Below are positions 7,026 to 15,381 of a stretch of 17,603 nucleotides of DNA, piece after piece. Under the pieces are notes generated by a model that did not search any database, was not told where the DNA came from, and saw only the letters and a program-made list of their open reading frames with translations. Each line of letters starts with the position of its first letter. The stretch's first letter is position 1. The position numbers were made by a program, and so were the translations under genes. This DNA is from Oscillospiraceae bacterium (lineage in GTDB: Bacteria > Bacillota > Clostridia > Oscillospirales > Oscillospiraceae): positions 1 through 17,603 of the forward strand of contig JAITQY010000085.1 of the NCBI GenBank assembly GCA_031288675.1, given 5' to 3'.

Positions 7026-7926
7026 ACCGGCAACATACCTCCCCATTGCGAACTTCGCGCGGTTCAATTATTCCGTAAGTACATTCCTGCGTTTTTTTAT
7101 CACAGCGCGGAGCAAAAAGACATCCCTCCGGCAAACTTCCGGCATACGGCTGAGTTCCTGCGGTAGGGCGGAATCCGTTGCCCGGCATCGCTCTCCACAG
7201 CGCTTTGGTATAAGGATGACGCAGTAAACTATCGTCCGTAAAATCGGACGCGAGAGCAGTCTCAACAGTTGTTCCGGCATAGAACACGGCGATCCTGTCT
7301 GCGTATCCGAGCGCAAGGTCAATGTCGTGAGTTATCAGTATGACCGCCGCGCCGGCATCCGCCAAGTCACGGAAATGCTTCATCGCTCTGCCGGCAAGAT
7401 CTTTTGACATTCCGGGTGTAGGCTCATCGGCAATTATCAATTTAGCGTTGCCGACTACAGCTGTAGCGCACAATACACGCCGCATCATACCTCCGGATAG
7501 CTGGAATGGAAACAGATTAGCCGCGCTGTCAGCAAGTTTGTAGCGTTCAAACGCCGCTTTCACAGCCGCTTTATCCGCAGACACCTGTTTGCCAACCTTC
7601 ATAAGTGGGTCAAGATATTCCACTGACTGAGGCACAAGCGCGATTTCCTTACCGCGTAACTTTCTCAAACGAGGTTCAGTCAGCGGAGTTCCGCAATAAT
7701 TGATTTCCCCCGAAACAACCGCGTTACCCGGCAGGATTCCAAGTATCGCGTGCGCCAGCAGACTTTTACCGGAGCCGCTTGACCCCGCAACAGCAATAAT
7801 TTCGCCCTTACGCACGTTTATATTAAGGTTACTGATTACTCTCAGCTCTTTGCGAGCGAACCCTTTGCCGTACATCTTAAACGCTACAGAAAGCCCGTTC
7901 ACGCTCAATACAATTTTGTTTTCCAT
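7015..7926 (-). CDS. ABC importer ATPase, OppD/DppD/NikD-type subunit
   Basis: This is the first nucleotide-binding subunit of the importer, 303 residues. Walker A GSSGSGKS is at 48-55, Q-loop Gln100, signature LSGGM at 143-147, Walker B LIIADE at 163-168, and the switch His at 200. The C-terminal extension typical of OppD/DppD is present (about 235-303). It contains FAPRC and Cys at 269, 275, 282, 298 and 299. A comparable Cys set in some DppD proteins has been reported to hold an iron-sulfur cluster, so that is possible here. The SD AAGGAG overlaps the stop codon of the upstream permease, and only 9 nt separate the genes, so they are one operon. Confidence 0.94.
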   Translation of the reverse strand: MENKIVLSVNGLSVAFKMYGKGFARKELRVISNLNINVRKGEIIAVAGSSGSGKSLLAHAILGILPGNAVVSGEINYCGTPLTEPRLRKLRGKEIALVPQSVEYLDPLMKVGKQVSADKAAVKAAFERYKLADSAANLFPFQLSGGMMRRVLCATAVVGNAKLIIADEPTPGMSKDLAGRAMKHFRDLADAGAAVILITHDIDLALGYADRIAVFYAGTTVETALASDFTDDSLLRHPYTKALWRAMPGNGFRPTAGTQPYAGSLPEGCLFAPRCDKKTQECTYGIIEPREVRNGEVCCRYAS

Positions 7927-7935
7927 ATTAACTCC

Positions 7936-8781
7936 TTACTCCTGCGCGCTTGACGGGTTCAGCAAACGCTTCAAATTTTCACCGATAACGTCAAAAAGCA
8001 ATACGGCAGCAATGAGCATAAGCCCCGGAAACAGCGCCAGCCACCACTTGCCTGTCGCAATGTGGCGCATCGCTTCTGAAAGTATGACACCTATCGCCGG
8101 AGTTTCTGCCGGTAATCCGAACCCAAGAAATGTCACTGCCGATTCGTGCATTATAGCGTGAGGAAACAGCAGCACAATTCCTACAAGATACACAGGGATA
8201 ACATGCGGAAAAATATGCCTCATCGCTACATACATCCGGGATTTACCCATTTTATACGAAGCGCGAACATACTGCGAAGAACGCAGTTGAAGCACTTCCG
8301 CCCGGACAAGCCGCGTAAGCTCCGGCCAGTGAGTAAAAGCTACTCCAAGCATAACCCCCTTTGCTCCGCGTCCAAGCATAAAAGATATAAGTATCAGCAA
8401 AACAAGATGAGGCAGTCCCATACAGCAATCTACGCACATCAGTACCGCCTTATCAAATTTGCCTCCTATAACGGCGGACGATATTCCAAAGACGAGTGCT
8501 ATTACAGAGCTGATAAGCGATGCCGCAAGCCCGATTACAAGGCTGTTTGAAAGTCCGCGCACACACCGGAAAAACATATCACGTCCCATAAAATCCGTCC
8601 CGAAAATATGTCCTGCGGACGGAGGAATGAATTTATCCGCAAATCGTACTGCGTAGGCAGACGGGTCAAGCAACGTTCCCCATACAAAAACACATGCAAG
8701 ATACACGACAGCGACAGAAATGTAAATAATCATACGGCTTCGCGCGTTAAGTCCCGTAAAAGTAAGCGCTCTTTTAGACAT
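7936..8781 (-). CDS. ABC importer permease, OppC/DppC/NikC type
   Basis: This is an inner-membrane permease subunit of 281 residues. It has an N-terminal segment with one membrane helix (about 18-36), the family's GTDFMGRD motif (61-68), and further helices near 80-105, 122-147, 195-210 and 247-265. The cytoplasmic EAA-type coupling loop, which docks on the ATPases, is YVRASYKMGKS (171-181). The start ATG overlaps the previous permease's end by 8 nt, with SD GGGAGG 8 nt upstream. It pairs with the DppB-type permease to form the pore. Confidence 0.94.
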   Translation of the reverse strand: MSKRALTFTGLNARSRMIIYISVAVVYLACVFVWGTLLDPSAYAVRFADKFIPPSAGHIFGTDFMGRDMFFRCVRGLSNSLVIGLAASLISSVIALVFGISSAVIGGKFDKAVLMCVDCCMGLPHLVLLILISFMLGRGAKGVMLGVAFTHWPELTRLVRAEVLQLRSSQYVRASYKMGKSRMYVAMRHIFPHVIPVYLVGIVLLFPHAIMHESAVTFLGFGLPAETPAIGVILSEAMRHIATGKWWLALFPGLMLIAAVLLFDVIGENLKRLLNPSSAQE

Positions 8782-9757
8782 AGTTTCCGCCTCCCTTTAC
8801 TCTCGGGTCAACAACGCCGTACAGGATATTCGCGATTAGATTACCGGAGAACACAAACAACGCGCTTATAAGAGAGATTCCCAGCAGAAGAGGCACGTCG
8901 CCTCCTAACGCGGCAGCGGTAGTTGCTGTACCGATACCGGGATATGAGAATACCGTTTCGGCAAGAGCCATACCTCCAAATAATTCGCTGAACGAGGAGA
9001 ATTGCAGGGTAACCGCCGGAAGCGAAATATTTCTCATAACATGCTGCCATACCAGTTTGCGGGTGCTCAATCCTCGTGCGCGCGCAAACAGAATAAAATC
9101 ACTTCTCATAATCTCTGTAACTTTTTGACGCGTGTACAACGTTATCTTGCCTATGCTGACTATAGTGAGTGTTACCGTAGGCAGGATAAGATGATATATC
9201 CTATCTCCAAGAGTTACTTCGGCGGCGAGCTTGCCCATCGGCGCCGCCATTCCGAGCGGGAACCATCCCAAGCTAACAGCAAATACGCTCAATATCAATA
9301 ACCCTATCCAAAAGGTAGGCGATGATTGCAGAACAAGGCAAAAGAGCTTTACTAATCTGTCGAACACCCCGCCGCGCCGCAGTCCGGCTATTATACCTAT
9401 GGCAAATCCTAAAATTCCTGATAACATCCACGCTAACGCCATAAGAATTATGGACGCCGAAAACCGTTCCCGTATAATACTTATAACAGGACGTTTATAT
9501 GTAATTGACATACCGAAGTCTCCGCTAAGGATATTTTTTGCCCAATTCAGATAGCGTTCCGGAGCAGATTTATTCAATCCCCAGTGTTCCGCTATTTCAT
9601 CCCGCGCATCTTGCGAAAGCGTTGATTCGGCTCCTATATATGATGTAAGCGGGTCAATCGGCGCGTTAACGACTAACATAAACGCCAATATACTTATAAG
9701 CACAAGCAATATAAGCATCCGCCCTACAATTCCGACCGTGCTTTTTGCAGTTAACAC
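8774..9757 (-). CDS. ABC importer permease, OppB/DppB/NikB type
   Basis: This is an inner-membrane permease subunit of 327 residues with an N-terminal helix (about 10-30), a periplasmic-side loop ending in SGDFGMS, then helices near 100-125, 138-160, 188-205, 245-265 and 288-312. The EAA-type loop is FARARGLSTRKL (224-235), and the C-terminus has the family's VVDPRVKGG. The start codon is GTG, supported by GGAGG with a 6-nt spacer. It follows the binding-protein gene after 75 nt that contain possible hairpins and is part of the same operon. Confidence 0.94.
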   Translation of the reverse strand: MLTAKSTVGIVGRMLILLVLISILAFMLVVNAPIDPLTSYIGAESTLSQDARDEIAEHWGLNKSAPERYLNWAKNILSGDFGMSITYKRPVISIIRERFSASIILMALAWMLSGILGFAIGIIAGLRRGGVFDRLVKLFCLVLQSSPTFWIGLLILSVFAVSLGWFPLGMAAPMGKLAAEVTLGDRIYHLILPTVTLTIVSIGKITLYTRQKVTEIMRSDFILFARARGLSTRKLVWQHVMRNISLPAVTLQFSSFSELFGGMALAETVFSYPGIGTATTAAALGGDVPLLLGISLISALFVFSGNLIANILYGVVDPRVKGGGNYV

Positions 9758-9773
9758 AATTTACCTCCGAAAG

Positions 9774-9821
9774 ATGCCCGGCAAAAAACACATTAGTGGT
9801 TGTATGACGGGCATATATGCC
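9774..9821 (-). promoter_or_regulatory. intergenic hairpins between binding-protein and permease genes
   Basis: ATGCCCG (9774-9780) can pair with CGGGCAT (9808-9814), and a perfect palindrome GGCATATATGCC (9810-9821) overlaps the second arm, so the two folds exclude each other. Such a structure after a binding-protein gene often stabilises its mRNA or lowers downstream expression. No T run follows, so it is not a full terminator. Confidence 0.4.
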
Positions 9822-9832
9822 GCGTTGTTAGT

Positions 9833-11422
9833 TTATTTTAATATCCAGTCTTTCATATTGCAGATAATCGGAGACCCGTGCCCGTGAGGGTGCGGAATCT
9901 GCGTGTCTGCTGATATATCCAGTCTGTCACTGACGAAATAGCAGTGTTCAATATTAACTATGTATAGATACGGATAATCCGCGTTAGCAAGCTCTTGAGC
10001 TGCCTTCCAGTTTTCTATAGCGTCCGTCTGCGTTACAGCTCCGATAGCGTTATGTATCTTTGCGTCCACTTCGGGATTCATATAGCTAACCACATTGTCC
10101 CAACCGCCTGTCAGCGCTACTTCAGCATCAAACAGCGAGTACAGAACAGTCGGGCTGTACTGTCCCCATCCCCAGATAACGCCGGAGGTATACATATTGT
10201 CCGTGATTACACCCCAATCGGATGAATGGGGAACTATTTGAATTCCGAGTTCCGCTACATCCTCCGCAAGGGCGGCTACAAGAACATATCTGTCTTCTGC
10301 GGCATAGACGTCAAATATGCACGCAACGCCGTCCTTTTCGCGGATTCCGTCGCCGTCCGTATCCGTCCAACCGGCAGCCTCAAGAATAGATTTTGCCTCA
10401 TCCTTGCGGTTATCACTTACCGGTATGCTGTCCGCCCATATAAGGTTTGACGTGAATCCTGCTGCGGGCTTGCCTATACCGTTAAAAGCATTTTGAATAA
10501 TCGTTTCTCGGTCAATACCTATGGTAAGCGCGTGCCGAACGGCTATGTCAGAAGTTACATTATTTCCGAATGTTATTCCGTCTTTCTCCTGGACGGGCAA
10601 AACCGGCATACTGATTAGACGAACGTCCATAGTTTCAAGCGGTATCGCCGTCATTCTGGCTATGCTTTCCGAAGCGTAATTAGGATTTACCATAACTACG
10701 TCAAGCTGTCCGGAACGTGCGGCAGCAATCGCCGCGTCATTATCCATATAAACAAGCGTTACGCGCTCAATACCCGGTGCGCCTTCGTAATAATAGGGAT
10801 TAGGCTCCACAATAATTTGCTGATTCGGGTCGTATTGTATGACCTTCCACGGACCTGATCCGACAGGATAGTGTTCAAACGCTTCGGCGTCATAACTTGC
10901 TCCGGGAACAATGCCTAAAAGCGCCGTAGTATCCAAGAACGGAGAAAACGGTTCCGACAGCGTAAATTCTACCGTCAGTTCATCAACGGCACGGACACCG
11001 GCAAGTCTTGACAAATCTACGTTTTCATTTTCCGCTTGGTTATCCATAACAGTTTTGTAAGTAAATACCACATCCTCCGCAGTCAGCGCAGTTCCGTCAC
11101 TGAACATAAGTCCGGAACGAAGCCGGAAAGTATATTTCAATGCGTCCTCACTGATTGCCCAGCTTTCAGCCATATCACCGGCATACTCGGAATTAGGGTT
11201 TACTTTGATAAGTGCGCTGTTGGTAAAAGAATACCCATAACTCATAGAACCTTTTACCGGGTCAAGTGAGCCGTCAAAAATCGTTGTTCCGACATAGACC
11301 GCTATTGAGCTTTTTGTTTCGGTATCATCTGGCGTATTAGCCTCAGTGTTGTTATTGCCGCAGCCGATAAGAGTTGCCGTCATCAGAGCGATTAACGCCA
11401 TAACGCATATAAGCTTTTTCAT
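9833..11422 (-). CDS. ABC importer substrate-binding lipoprotein, family 5 (peptide/nickel type)
   Basis: This is the extracytoplasmic binding protein of the importer, 529 residues from the start chosen. The N-terminus is a lipoprotein signal: charged MKK, hydrophobic core and lipobox LIGC with Cys21 as the lipidated residue. Family 5 features follow: LRSGLMFSDG (101-110), LTAEDVVFTYK (113-123), the PVGSGPW turn (186-192) and a calcium-like DTDGDG loop (354-359). Near the C-terminus HPHGHG (511-516) offers three clustered His residues, which suggests nickel or another metal, or a metal chelate, rather than a plain peptide. The start at 11422 has GGAGG 5 nt upstream; an ATG 63 nt earlier would add a 21-residue tail before the signal peptide and is unlikely. 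It is the first gene of the ABC operon, with a promoter at 11457-11485. Confidence 0.93.
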   Translation of the reverse strand: MKKLICVMALIALMTATLIGCGNNNTEANTPDDTETKSSIAVYVGTTIFDGSLDPVKGSMSYGYSFTNSALIKVNPNSEYAGDMAESWAISEDALKYTFRLRSGLMFSDGTALTAEDVVFTYKTVMDNQAENENVDLSRLAGVRAVDELTVEFTLSEPFSPFLDTTALLGIVPGASYDAEAFEHYPVGSGPWKVIQYDPNQQIIVEPNPYYYEGAPGIERVTLVYMDNDAAIAAARSGQLDVVMVNPNYASESIARMTAIPLETMDVRLISMPVLPVQEKDGITFGNNVTSDIAVRHALTIGIDRETIIQNAFNGIGKPAAGFTSNLIWADSIPVSDNRKDEAKSILEAAGWTDTDGDGIREKDGVACIFDVYAAEDRYVLVAALAEDVAELGIQIVPHSSDWGVITDNMYTSGVIWGWGQYSPTVLYSLFDAEVALTGGWDNVVSYMNPEVDAKIHNAIGAVTQTDAIENWKAAQELANADYPYLYIVNIEHCYFVSDRLDISADTQIPHPHGHGSPIICNMKDWILK

Positions 11423-11427
11423 TTTAT

Positions 11428-11432
11428 CCTCC
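11428..11432 (-). promoter_or_regulatory. ribosome binding site fixing the binding-protein start
   Basis: GGAGG on the minus strand lies 5 nt before the ATG at 11420-11422. It falls inside the longer open frame, so it argues for the inner start that gives a normal lipoprotein signal. Confidence 0.85.
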
Positions 11433-11456
11433 GAATACTGTAATTTGATAAATCCT

Positions 11457-11485
11457 ATTATAAACTCCTGTTTTTTGATGCGCAA
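11457..11485 (-). promoter_or_regulatory. sigma-A type promoter of the ABC importer operon
   Basis: On the minus strand TTGCGC (11480-11485), a 17-nt spacer and TATAAT (11457-11462). The predicted start near 11450 gives a leader of about 28 nt that contains the SD. Seven-base C and A runs lie just upstream of the -35 box. Confidence 0.7.
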
Positions 11486-11541
11486 GCTACAGGGGGGGAT
11501 ATTTTTTTGTGTTCGGAGAAAAAATTTTTACCGTACCAAAG

Positions 11542-12354
11542 TTAAGCGGATTTGTTCAGTTCAGCTGCAAGCGAGGCAAAGTCAGCGACGCTAAGGCGTT
11601 CCCCGCGAATATCCGGCGTAAAATTCAGCTTTTGCAGCGCGTTTAATACGCGCTCTTTATCATATCTTGATGATAAAGCGTTCACAAGCGTCTTGCGTCT
11701 CTGCGCAAAGGCGAGTTTAACCAGCCTGAATAATTCTTTCTCGTTTTCTGAAAATTCAGGAATTTTAGAGGTCATCTTAATCACTGCGCTTGTAACTTTC
11801 GGACGCGGATAGAACGCCGTCGGTGGTACTTTGAACAACAGCTTCGGCTCCGTATAGTATTGGCAAAATATGCTGAACGCGCCATATTCCGGCGATCCGG
11901 CTTTAGCGGCGATACGTTCGGCAACTTCAAGCTGAACCATAACGGTAACGTCGCTGAATCTGCGGCTTTCTATCAGCTTTATCAATATAGGAGACGTAAT
12001 CGCATACGGAAGATTTGCGCGTACAACGACGTCAGCGTCACTGCCGAAATAATCATCACAAAGCGCGGCAATATCACATTTAAGCGCGTCTGTATGCTCA
12101 ATCTGTACATTGGGGCAGGTTGCAAACATCTCTTTAAGAGGGGCAATCAGCAGCGGGTCGACTTCAAGCGCAAGTACACTGCTTGCGCTTGAAGCAAGTT
12201 CAACAGTCAGCGCGCCGGCTCCCGGTCCGATTTCGAGGATGTTTTTGCCATCCGTACCGCTCTCTTGAACTATGCGCTTTGGTATAGTCTTGTCGATAAG
12301 AAAATTCTGTCCGAGTTTTTTGGAGAATTTGAACTCTTTTGGTAGATTATTCAT
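11542..12354 (-). CDS. rsmA: 16S rRNA dimethyladenosine transferase RsmA/KsgA
   Basis: It dimethylates two adjacent adenines near the 3' end of 16S rRNA during 30S maturation. The protein has 270 residues, the usual length. Landmarks are LGQNFL (14-19), SAM-binding EIGPGAGALT (41-50), an acidic residue in LEVD (63-66), TDAL (88-91), catalytic-region NLPY (114-117), FYPRPKVTSAV (181-191) and FAQRRKTL (216-223). The SD before the start is weak and no clear promoter was found. A MITE-like element lies just upstream (12392-12549). No good terminator separates it from the ABC operon downstream, so some read-through into that operon is possible. Confidence 0.96.
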   Translation of the reverse strand: MNNLPKEFKFSKKLGQNFLIDKTIPKRIVQESGTDGKNILEIGPGAGALTVELASSASSVLALEVDPLLIAPLKEMFATCPNVQIEHTDALKCDIAALCDDYFGSDADVVVRANLPYAITSPILIKLIESRRFSDVTVMVQLEVAERIAAKAGSPEYGAFSIFCQYYTEPKLLFKVPPTAFYPRPKVTSAVIKMTSKIPEFSENEKELFRLVKLAFAQRRKTLVNALSSRYDKERVLNALQKLNFTPDIRGERLSVADFASLAAELNKSA

Positions 12355-12391
12355 AAGTATTAAATCCGCTTCCGCAGGTAATAATGATAAC

Positions 12392-12549
12392 AGAACCTGC
12401 TTAGTAACCCTCCGTAGTGCAAATTGCGATTTGATTGACGCAATTCAGAATTGCGGGGAGGGAAAGTATAAATATTTAACCTACAAGCAACCGTGAAATG
12501 CAGAAAAGATGTTGTAACGAGTGTTGCGAAGGGTTACTAAGCAGGTTCT
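12392..12549. mobile_element. MITE-like element with perfect 20-bp terminal inverted repeats
   Basis: AGAACCTGCTTAGTAACCCT (12392-12411) recurs as its exact reverse complement at 12530-12549. The 118-base interior has no gene but contains the palindrome CGCAATTCAGAATTGCG (12439-12455). Size, perfect ends and lack of coding sequence fit a non-autonomous miniature transposable element. No target-site duplication is evident next to the ends. A large regulatory hairpin is the alternative. It sits between divergent rsmA and sigG, where promoters would be expected. Confidence 0.65.
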
Positions 12550-12599
12550 TATTCTATGGCATTTTGTGCAATTACTTAACGGCAGGGGGATGAGAATTA

Positions 12600-13373
12600 T
12601 TGATTGGTAAAGTAGAAATATCCGGAGTGAATACAGCAAAACTAAAAACGCTCACTTCGGCAGAAACTAAGAGATTAATGCAGCTTGCCGTTACAGGAGA
12701 TAAAAACGCTCGGGAAGAGTTGATAAACGGTAACTTGCGTTTAGTCTTGTCTGTCATACAAAAGTTCATCGGGCGGGGGGAGAGCGCAGACGATCTTTTC
12801 CAGGTAGGATGCGTGGGGCTGATCAAGGCAATAGACAACTTCGACCTCAAACAGAATGTTCAGTTTTCCACATACGGAGTTCCTATGATTATCGGCGAGA
12901 TTCGGCGCTACCTGCGCGATAACTCAACGATTCGCGTCAGCAGAAGTTTGCGGGATACCGCGTTTAAGGTTCAGCGCTGTAAGGAGGAATTGCAGAACGC
13001 CACCGGGCGCGAACCTACGATAGAAGAAATAGCAAAGGCGCTTTGTATCAGCAGGGAAGAGGTCGCCGCTTCAATCAACGCTATTCAGGAACCGGTATCG
13101 CTCTATGAACCCGTATATTCCGATGCCGGGGATACGCTGCGGGTAATGGATCAAATCGGCGACAGCAAGAACACAGATGAACATTGGTTAGAGCATATCG
13201 CGCTTTCCGATGCGGTGGATAAACTAACAGAGCGCGAGCGGCATATACTATCCCTTCGGTTTTATGCCGGGAAAACCCAAATGGAAGTTTCTAACGAAAT
13301 CGGAATCAGTCAGGCACAGGTTTCGCGCTTAGAGAAAGGCGCAATATCCAGGATACGGAAATCATTAGGATAA
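12600..13373 (+). CDS. sigG: sporulation sigma factor SigG
   Basis: SigG is the late forespore RNA polymerase sigma factor. The protein has 257 residues. The N-terminal KVEISGVNTAKL resembles the distinctive SigG N-terminus (KVEICGVDTSKL in Bacillus, from memory) and separates it from SigF. Region 2 spans about 43-107 (NGNLRLVLSV, DDLFQVGCVGL, FSTYGVPMIIGEIRRYLRD). Region 3 is about 115-190. Region 4 with its helix-turn-helix is about 205-255 (TQMEVSNEIGISQAQVSRLE). The only usable start after the upstream in-frame TGA (12591-12593) is TTG at 12600, with a G-rich SD (AGGGGG) about 9 nt before it. In Bacillus sigG follows spoIIGA-sigE; here it stands alone behind a MITE-like element. No confident forespore promoter was found. 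It converges on the VanW gene. Confidence 0.95.
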   Translation: MIGKVEISGVNTAKLKTLTSAETKRLMQLAVTGDKNAREELINGNLRLVLSVIQKFIGRGESADDLFQVGCVGLIKAIDNFDLKQNVQFSTYGVPMIIGEIRRYLRDNSTIRVSRSLRDTAFKVQRCKEELQNATGREPTIEEIAKALCISREEVAASINAIQEPVSLYEPVYSDAGDTLRVMDQIGDSKNTDEHWLEHIALSDAVDKLTERERHILSLRFYAGKTQMEVSNEIGISQAQVSRLEKGAISRIRKSLG

Positions 13374-13374
13374 G

Positions 13375-13395
13375 CGGGACGCAAGACGCGTCCCG
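13375..13395. terminator. hairpin shared by convergent sigG and VanW genes
   Basis: CGGGACGC (13375-13382) pairs perfectly with GCGTCCCG (13388-13395) around loop AAGAC. It starts 2 bases after the sigG stop and lies 7 bases beyond the VanW stop on the other strand. The sequence after it is AT-rich but has no T run on either side, so termination may be weak or protein-assisted. Confidence 0.6.
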
Positions 13396-13402
13396 TACAT
13401 AT

Positions 13403-15352
13403 TTATAAAACAGAATTACTGTCTGACCAAGCAGAGTTTCCAAGCCACGCAGGGCGCTGGCTGTCCGGATTTTCTGTAGGCTTCGGAGACGGTTCACTCC
13501 AAAGACCCGGCGTCGGCTCAGGTGATGTTTCCGTGCCGTTAGGGTCGTTGGCAGGAATATCAATGCTTTCATGGTCTGCCGGAGGTGCATCATCTTCATT
13601 TGTAGCCGGAGCGCTTCCTCCCGTGCCATTAATATACGCTTCTAACTCCGCCGCCGGAACAAGCGTTACCTGCGTGTGTCCCTTATACCGGCTTACTGAC
13701 TCTTCCTTCTTACTTATCTCCGTACCGTCTGCGGCGTATACTGTGCGGTAAGTGCGTACACGAAGCCCGGTAGTGCCGCGGTCTTTGAGCTTAGTCGTAC
13801 CCGGCGCAAGCGTATCGTCAGCGCGGTATTCGGACTTGTACGGCAAAGTTTCAAGTACGTCGTAAGTCATTTTTACATACGTATCATCAGTCTTAGTGCC
13901 GTGCAGTTTAACAAATAATTTCTGTCCCTCACGGTACGTTTCTAATTTCAGCGGATACTCCGTACTGTTAGTAAACCGGAAGTTAGGTCCGTTCCAGCTA
14001 ACCGTAGCGTCCATTCCAGGCGGCAGATATGTCACCTGAAAGGTGTGATAATGCCGCTCTGTAATCTGAAGGTTTGCAAGTAATGTGCAGTAATAAATTG
14101 TACTGGAAACCTGACAAATCCCACCGCCGATCTCCAGCGTAGTATCACCGTTAACATATGCCGGAGCCTCGCCGTAACCTTTTTCAGTTGTACGCTGACC
14201 GACAACGTCATTATAGCTGAACACTTCACCCGGCATCAAAACCAGTCCGTTTATAGCCTCCGCCGCAAGCTGAACGTTCATAGAACGCACTTTACTGGCA
14301 GTTAAATCAGTGGAGTGTTCCGAAAGCACATCGCGGAACAGCAGCGACTCCAGTTCCTCCGTAGTATGCTCCGGAGGAGTAATCATAAGCGGAATAACGA
14401 CAGTATCGCCGTAATCGGCTTCATAAAGCGCATCAAACGCCGCCTGTTCGTCAAATGTTATTCCGTCCTGATTTTCGCTTACATTGAATTTCTCGTCAAA
14501 CTCCGCACTTACAGGGTCGCTCCAGACCATTTCTTTGATTTCTTCAACAGTGATCTCGCGCGGTTTCGTAGTCTGCGGAGTGTATTCAATCGGTTCAAAA
14601 TTATGCGTTTGGAATGCGTTTTCAATGAGCGCGTAAATAGCTTCGGTGTCCATTAACATTCCGTTCGCGCCTTTGATAATAGTGACTTTATCATCATCAA
14701 TATTTACCACATTATCCAATAGTTCACTGTTGACGGAAGCCGCCTTAGCTTCAATAAACGGCATAACCATATCGCGGTCAACCGATAATATACTTGTCAG
14801 GTCATCGGAACTTAAGTTCAATAAATGCTGAATATATCCTAAGGCTCCCTCGAAAAAGTTTATTTTACCTCCGGATTTGAACGTCTCACCGCGTCCCTGC
14901 GCATACATCTCCTCCGCAAGCTCTTGCGGGTCAACTGTCAATCCGGCTTCTTCGGCAGTAATTTCAAGTCTTTGCTCGCCCGGGAAGTCAATCATTACAA
15001 CCTTATCACGGTAAATCTGAAACTCCTCTGACTGCTCCAGCGCGGCGGCGGCATCGCTCTTAGTCATCCGGCTGACATTAACTCCGTATGCTGAAACATT
15101 GGGGAAGATAACGTCACTGTTCGCCGCGGAATACCCCGCATACGCAAAAGCTCCGCCAGCCGCTATCAGTACTGCAATAACAATAATTACCGCAGCAAGC
15201 CCTTTGCGGGATTTTTTTCTTTTTGTTGTTTTTTTCAAGTCAAAACGCCCTTCTTCCGCATTGCTTTCCTGCACGGCGGATTCTTCCGTTTTGAGGTCTT
15301 TGACGACATCGTCCGGCGCTGTTTTGCCGGATTTACTGCTAACTAATCTAAT
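13403..15352 (-). CDS. VanW-family cell-envelope protein with G5-like domain
   Basis: From the ATT start chosen the protein has 649 residues. It has a basic, acidic-patched cytoplasmic tail (1-50), one membrane anchor (about 51-72) and an extracytoplasmic region with a PG_binding_4-like part starting near NVSAYGVNVS (86-95). A VanW domain follows (about 347-487, with MPGEVFSYND and GGGICQVSSTIY), then a G5-like domain (about 492-567) and a Pro/Ser/Glu-rich tail. VanW proteins are linked to peptidoglycan, but their biochemistry is not well defined. The frame is open to a GTG at 15391 (662 residues), but the promoter at 15382-15410 overlaps that codon and would place transcription start inside it. 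The first strong SD (GGAGG, 15361-15365) leads with an 8-nt spacer to ATT at 15350-15352. In-frame GTG (15359-15361) and TTG upstream lack an SD. Confidence 0.9.
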   Translation of the reverse strand: MRLVSSKSGKTAPDDVVKDLKTEESAVQESNAEEGRFDLKKTTKRKKSRKGLAAVIIVIAVLIAAGGAFAYAGYSAANSDVIFPNVSAYGVNVSRMTKSDAAAALEQSEEFQIYRDKVVMIDFPGEQRLEITAEEAGLTVDPQELAEEMYAQGRGETFKSGGKINFFEGALGYIQHLLNLSSDDLTSILSVDRDMVMPFIEAKAASVNSELLDNVVNIDDDKVTIIKGANGMLMDTEAIYALIENAFQTHNFEPIEYTPQTTKPREITVEEIKEMVWSDPVSAEFDEKFNVSENQDGITFDEQAAFDALYEADYGDTVVIPLMITPPEHTTEELESLLFRDVLSEHSTDLTASKVRSMNVQLAAEAINGLVLMPGEVFSYNDVVGQRTTEKGYGEAPAYVNGDTTLEIGGGICQVSSTIYYCTLLANLQITERHYHTFQVTYLPPGMDATVSWNGPNFRFTNSTEYPLKLETYREGQKLFVKLHGTKTDDTYVKMTYDVLETLPYKSEYRADDTLAPGTTKLKDRGTTGLRVRTYRTVYAADGTEISKKEESVSRYKGHTQVTLVPAAELEAYINGTGGSAPATNEDDAPPADHESIDIPANDPNGTETSPEPTPGLWSEPSPKPTENPDSQRPAWLGNSAWSDSNSVL

Positions 15353-15360
15353 TGCCGTCA

Positions 15361-15365
15361 CCTCC
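15361..15365 (-). promoter_or_regulatory. ribosome binding site deciding the VanW start
   Basis: GGAGG on the minus strand, 8 nt before an ATT codon (15350-15352) in the VanW frame. No ATG, GTG or TTG sits at a suitable distance in that frame; the GTG at 15359-15361 overlaps the SD itself. Confidence 0.6.
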
Positions 15366-15381
15366 AAATGATAGTTTAACC

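Noticed and set aside
12359..12390. Sigma-A promoter for rsmA
   Set aside because: TTTAAT could be a -10 box, but no acceptable -35 box lies 16-18 bases upstream of it.
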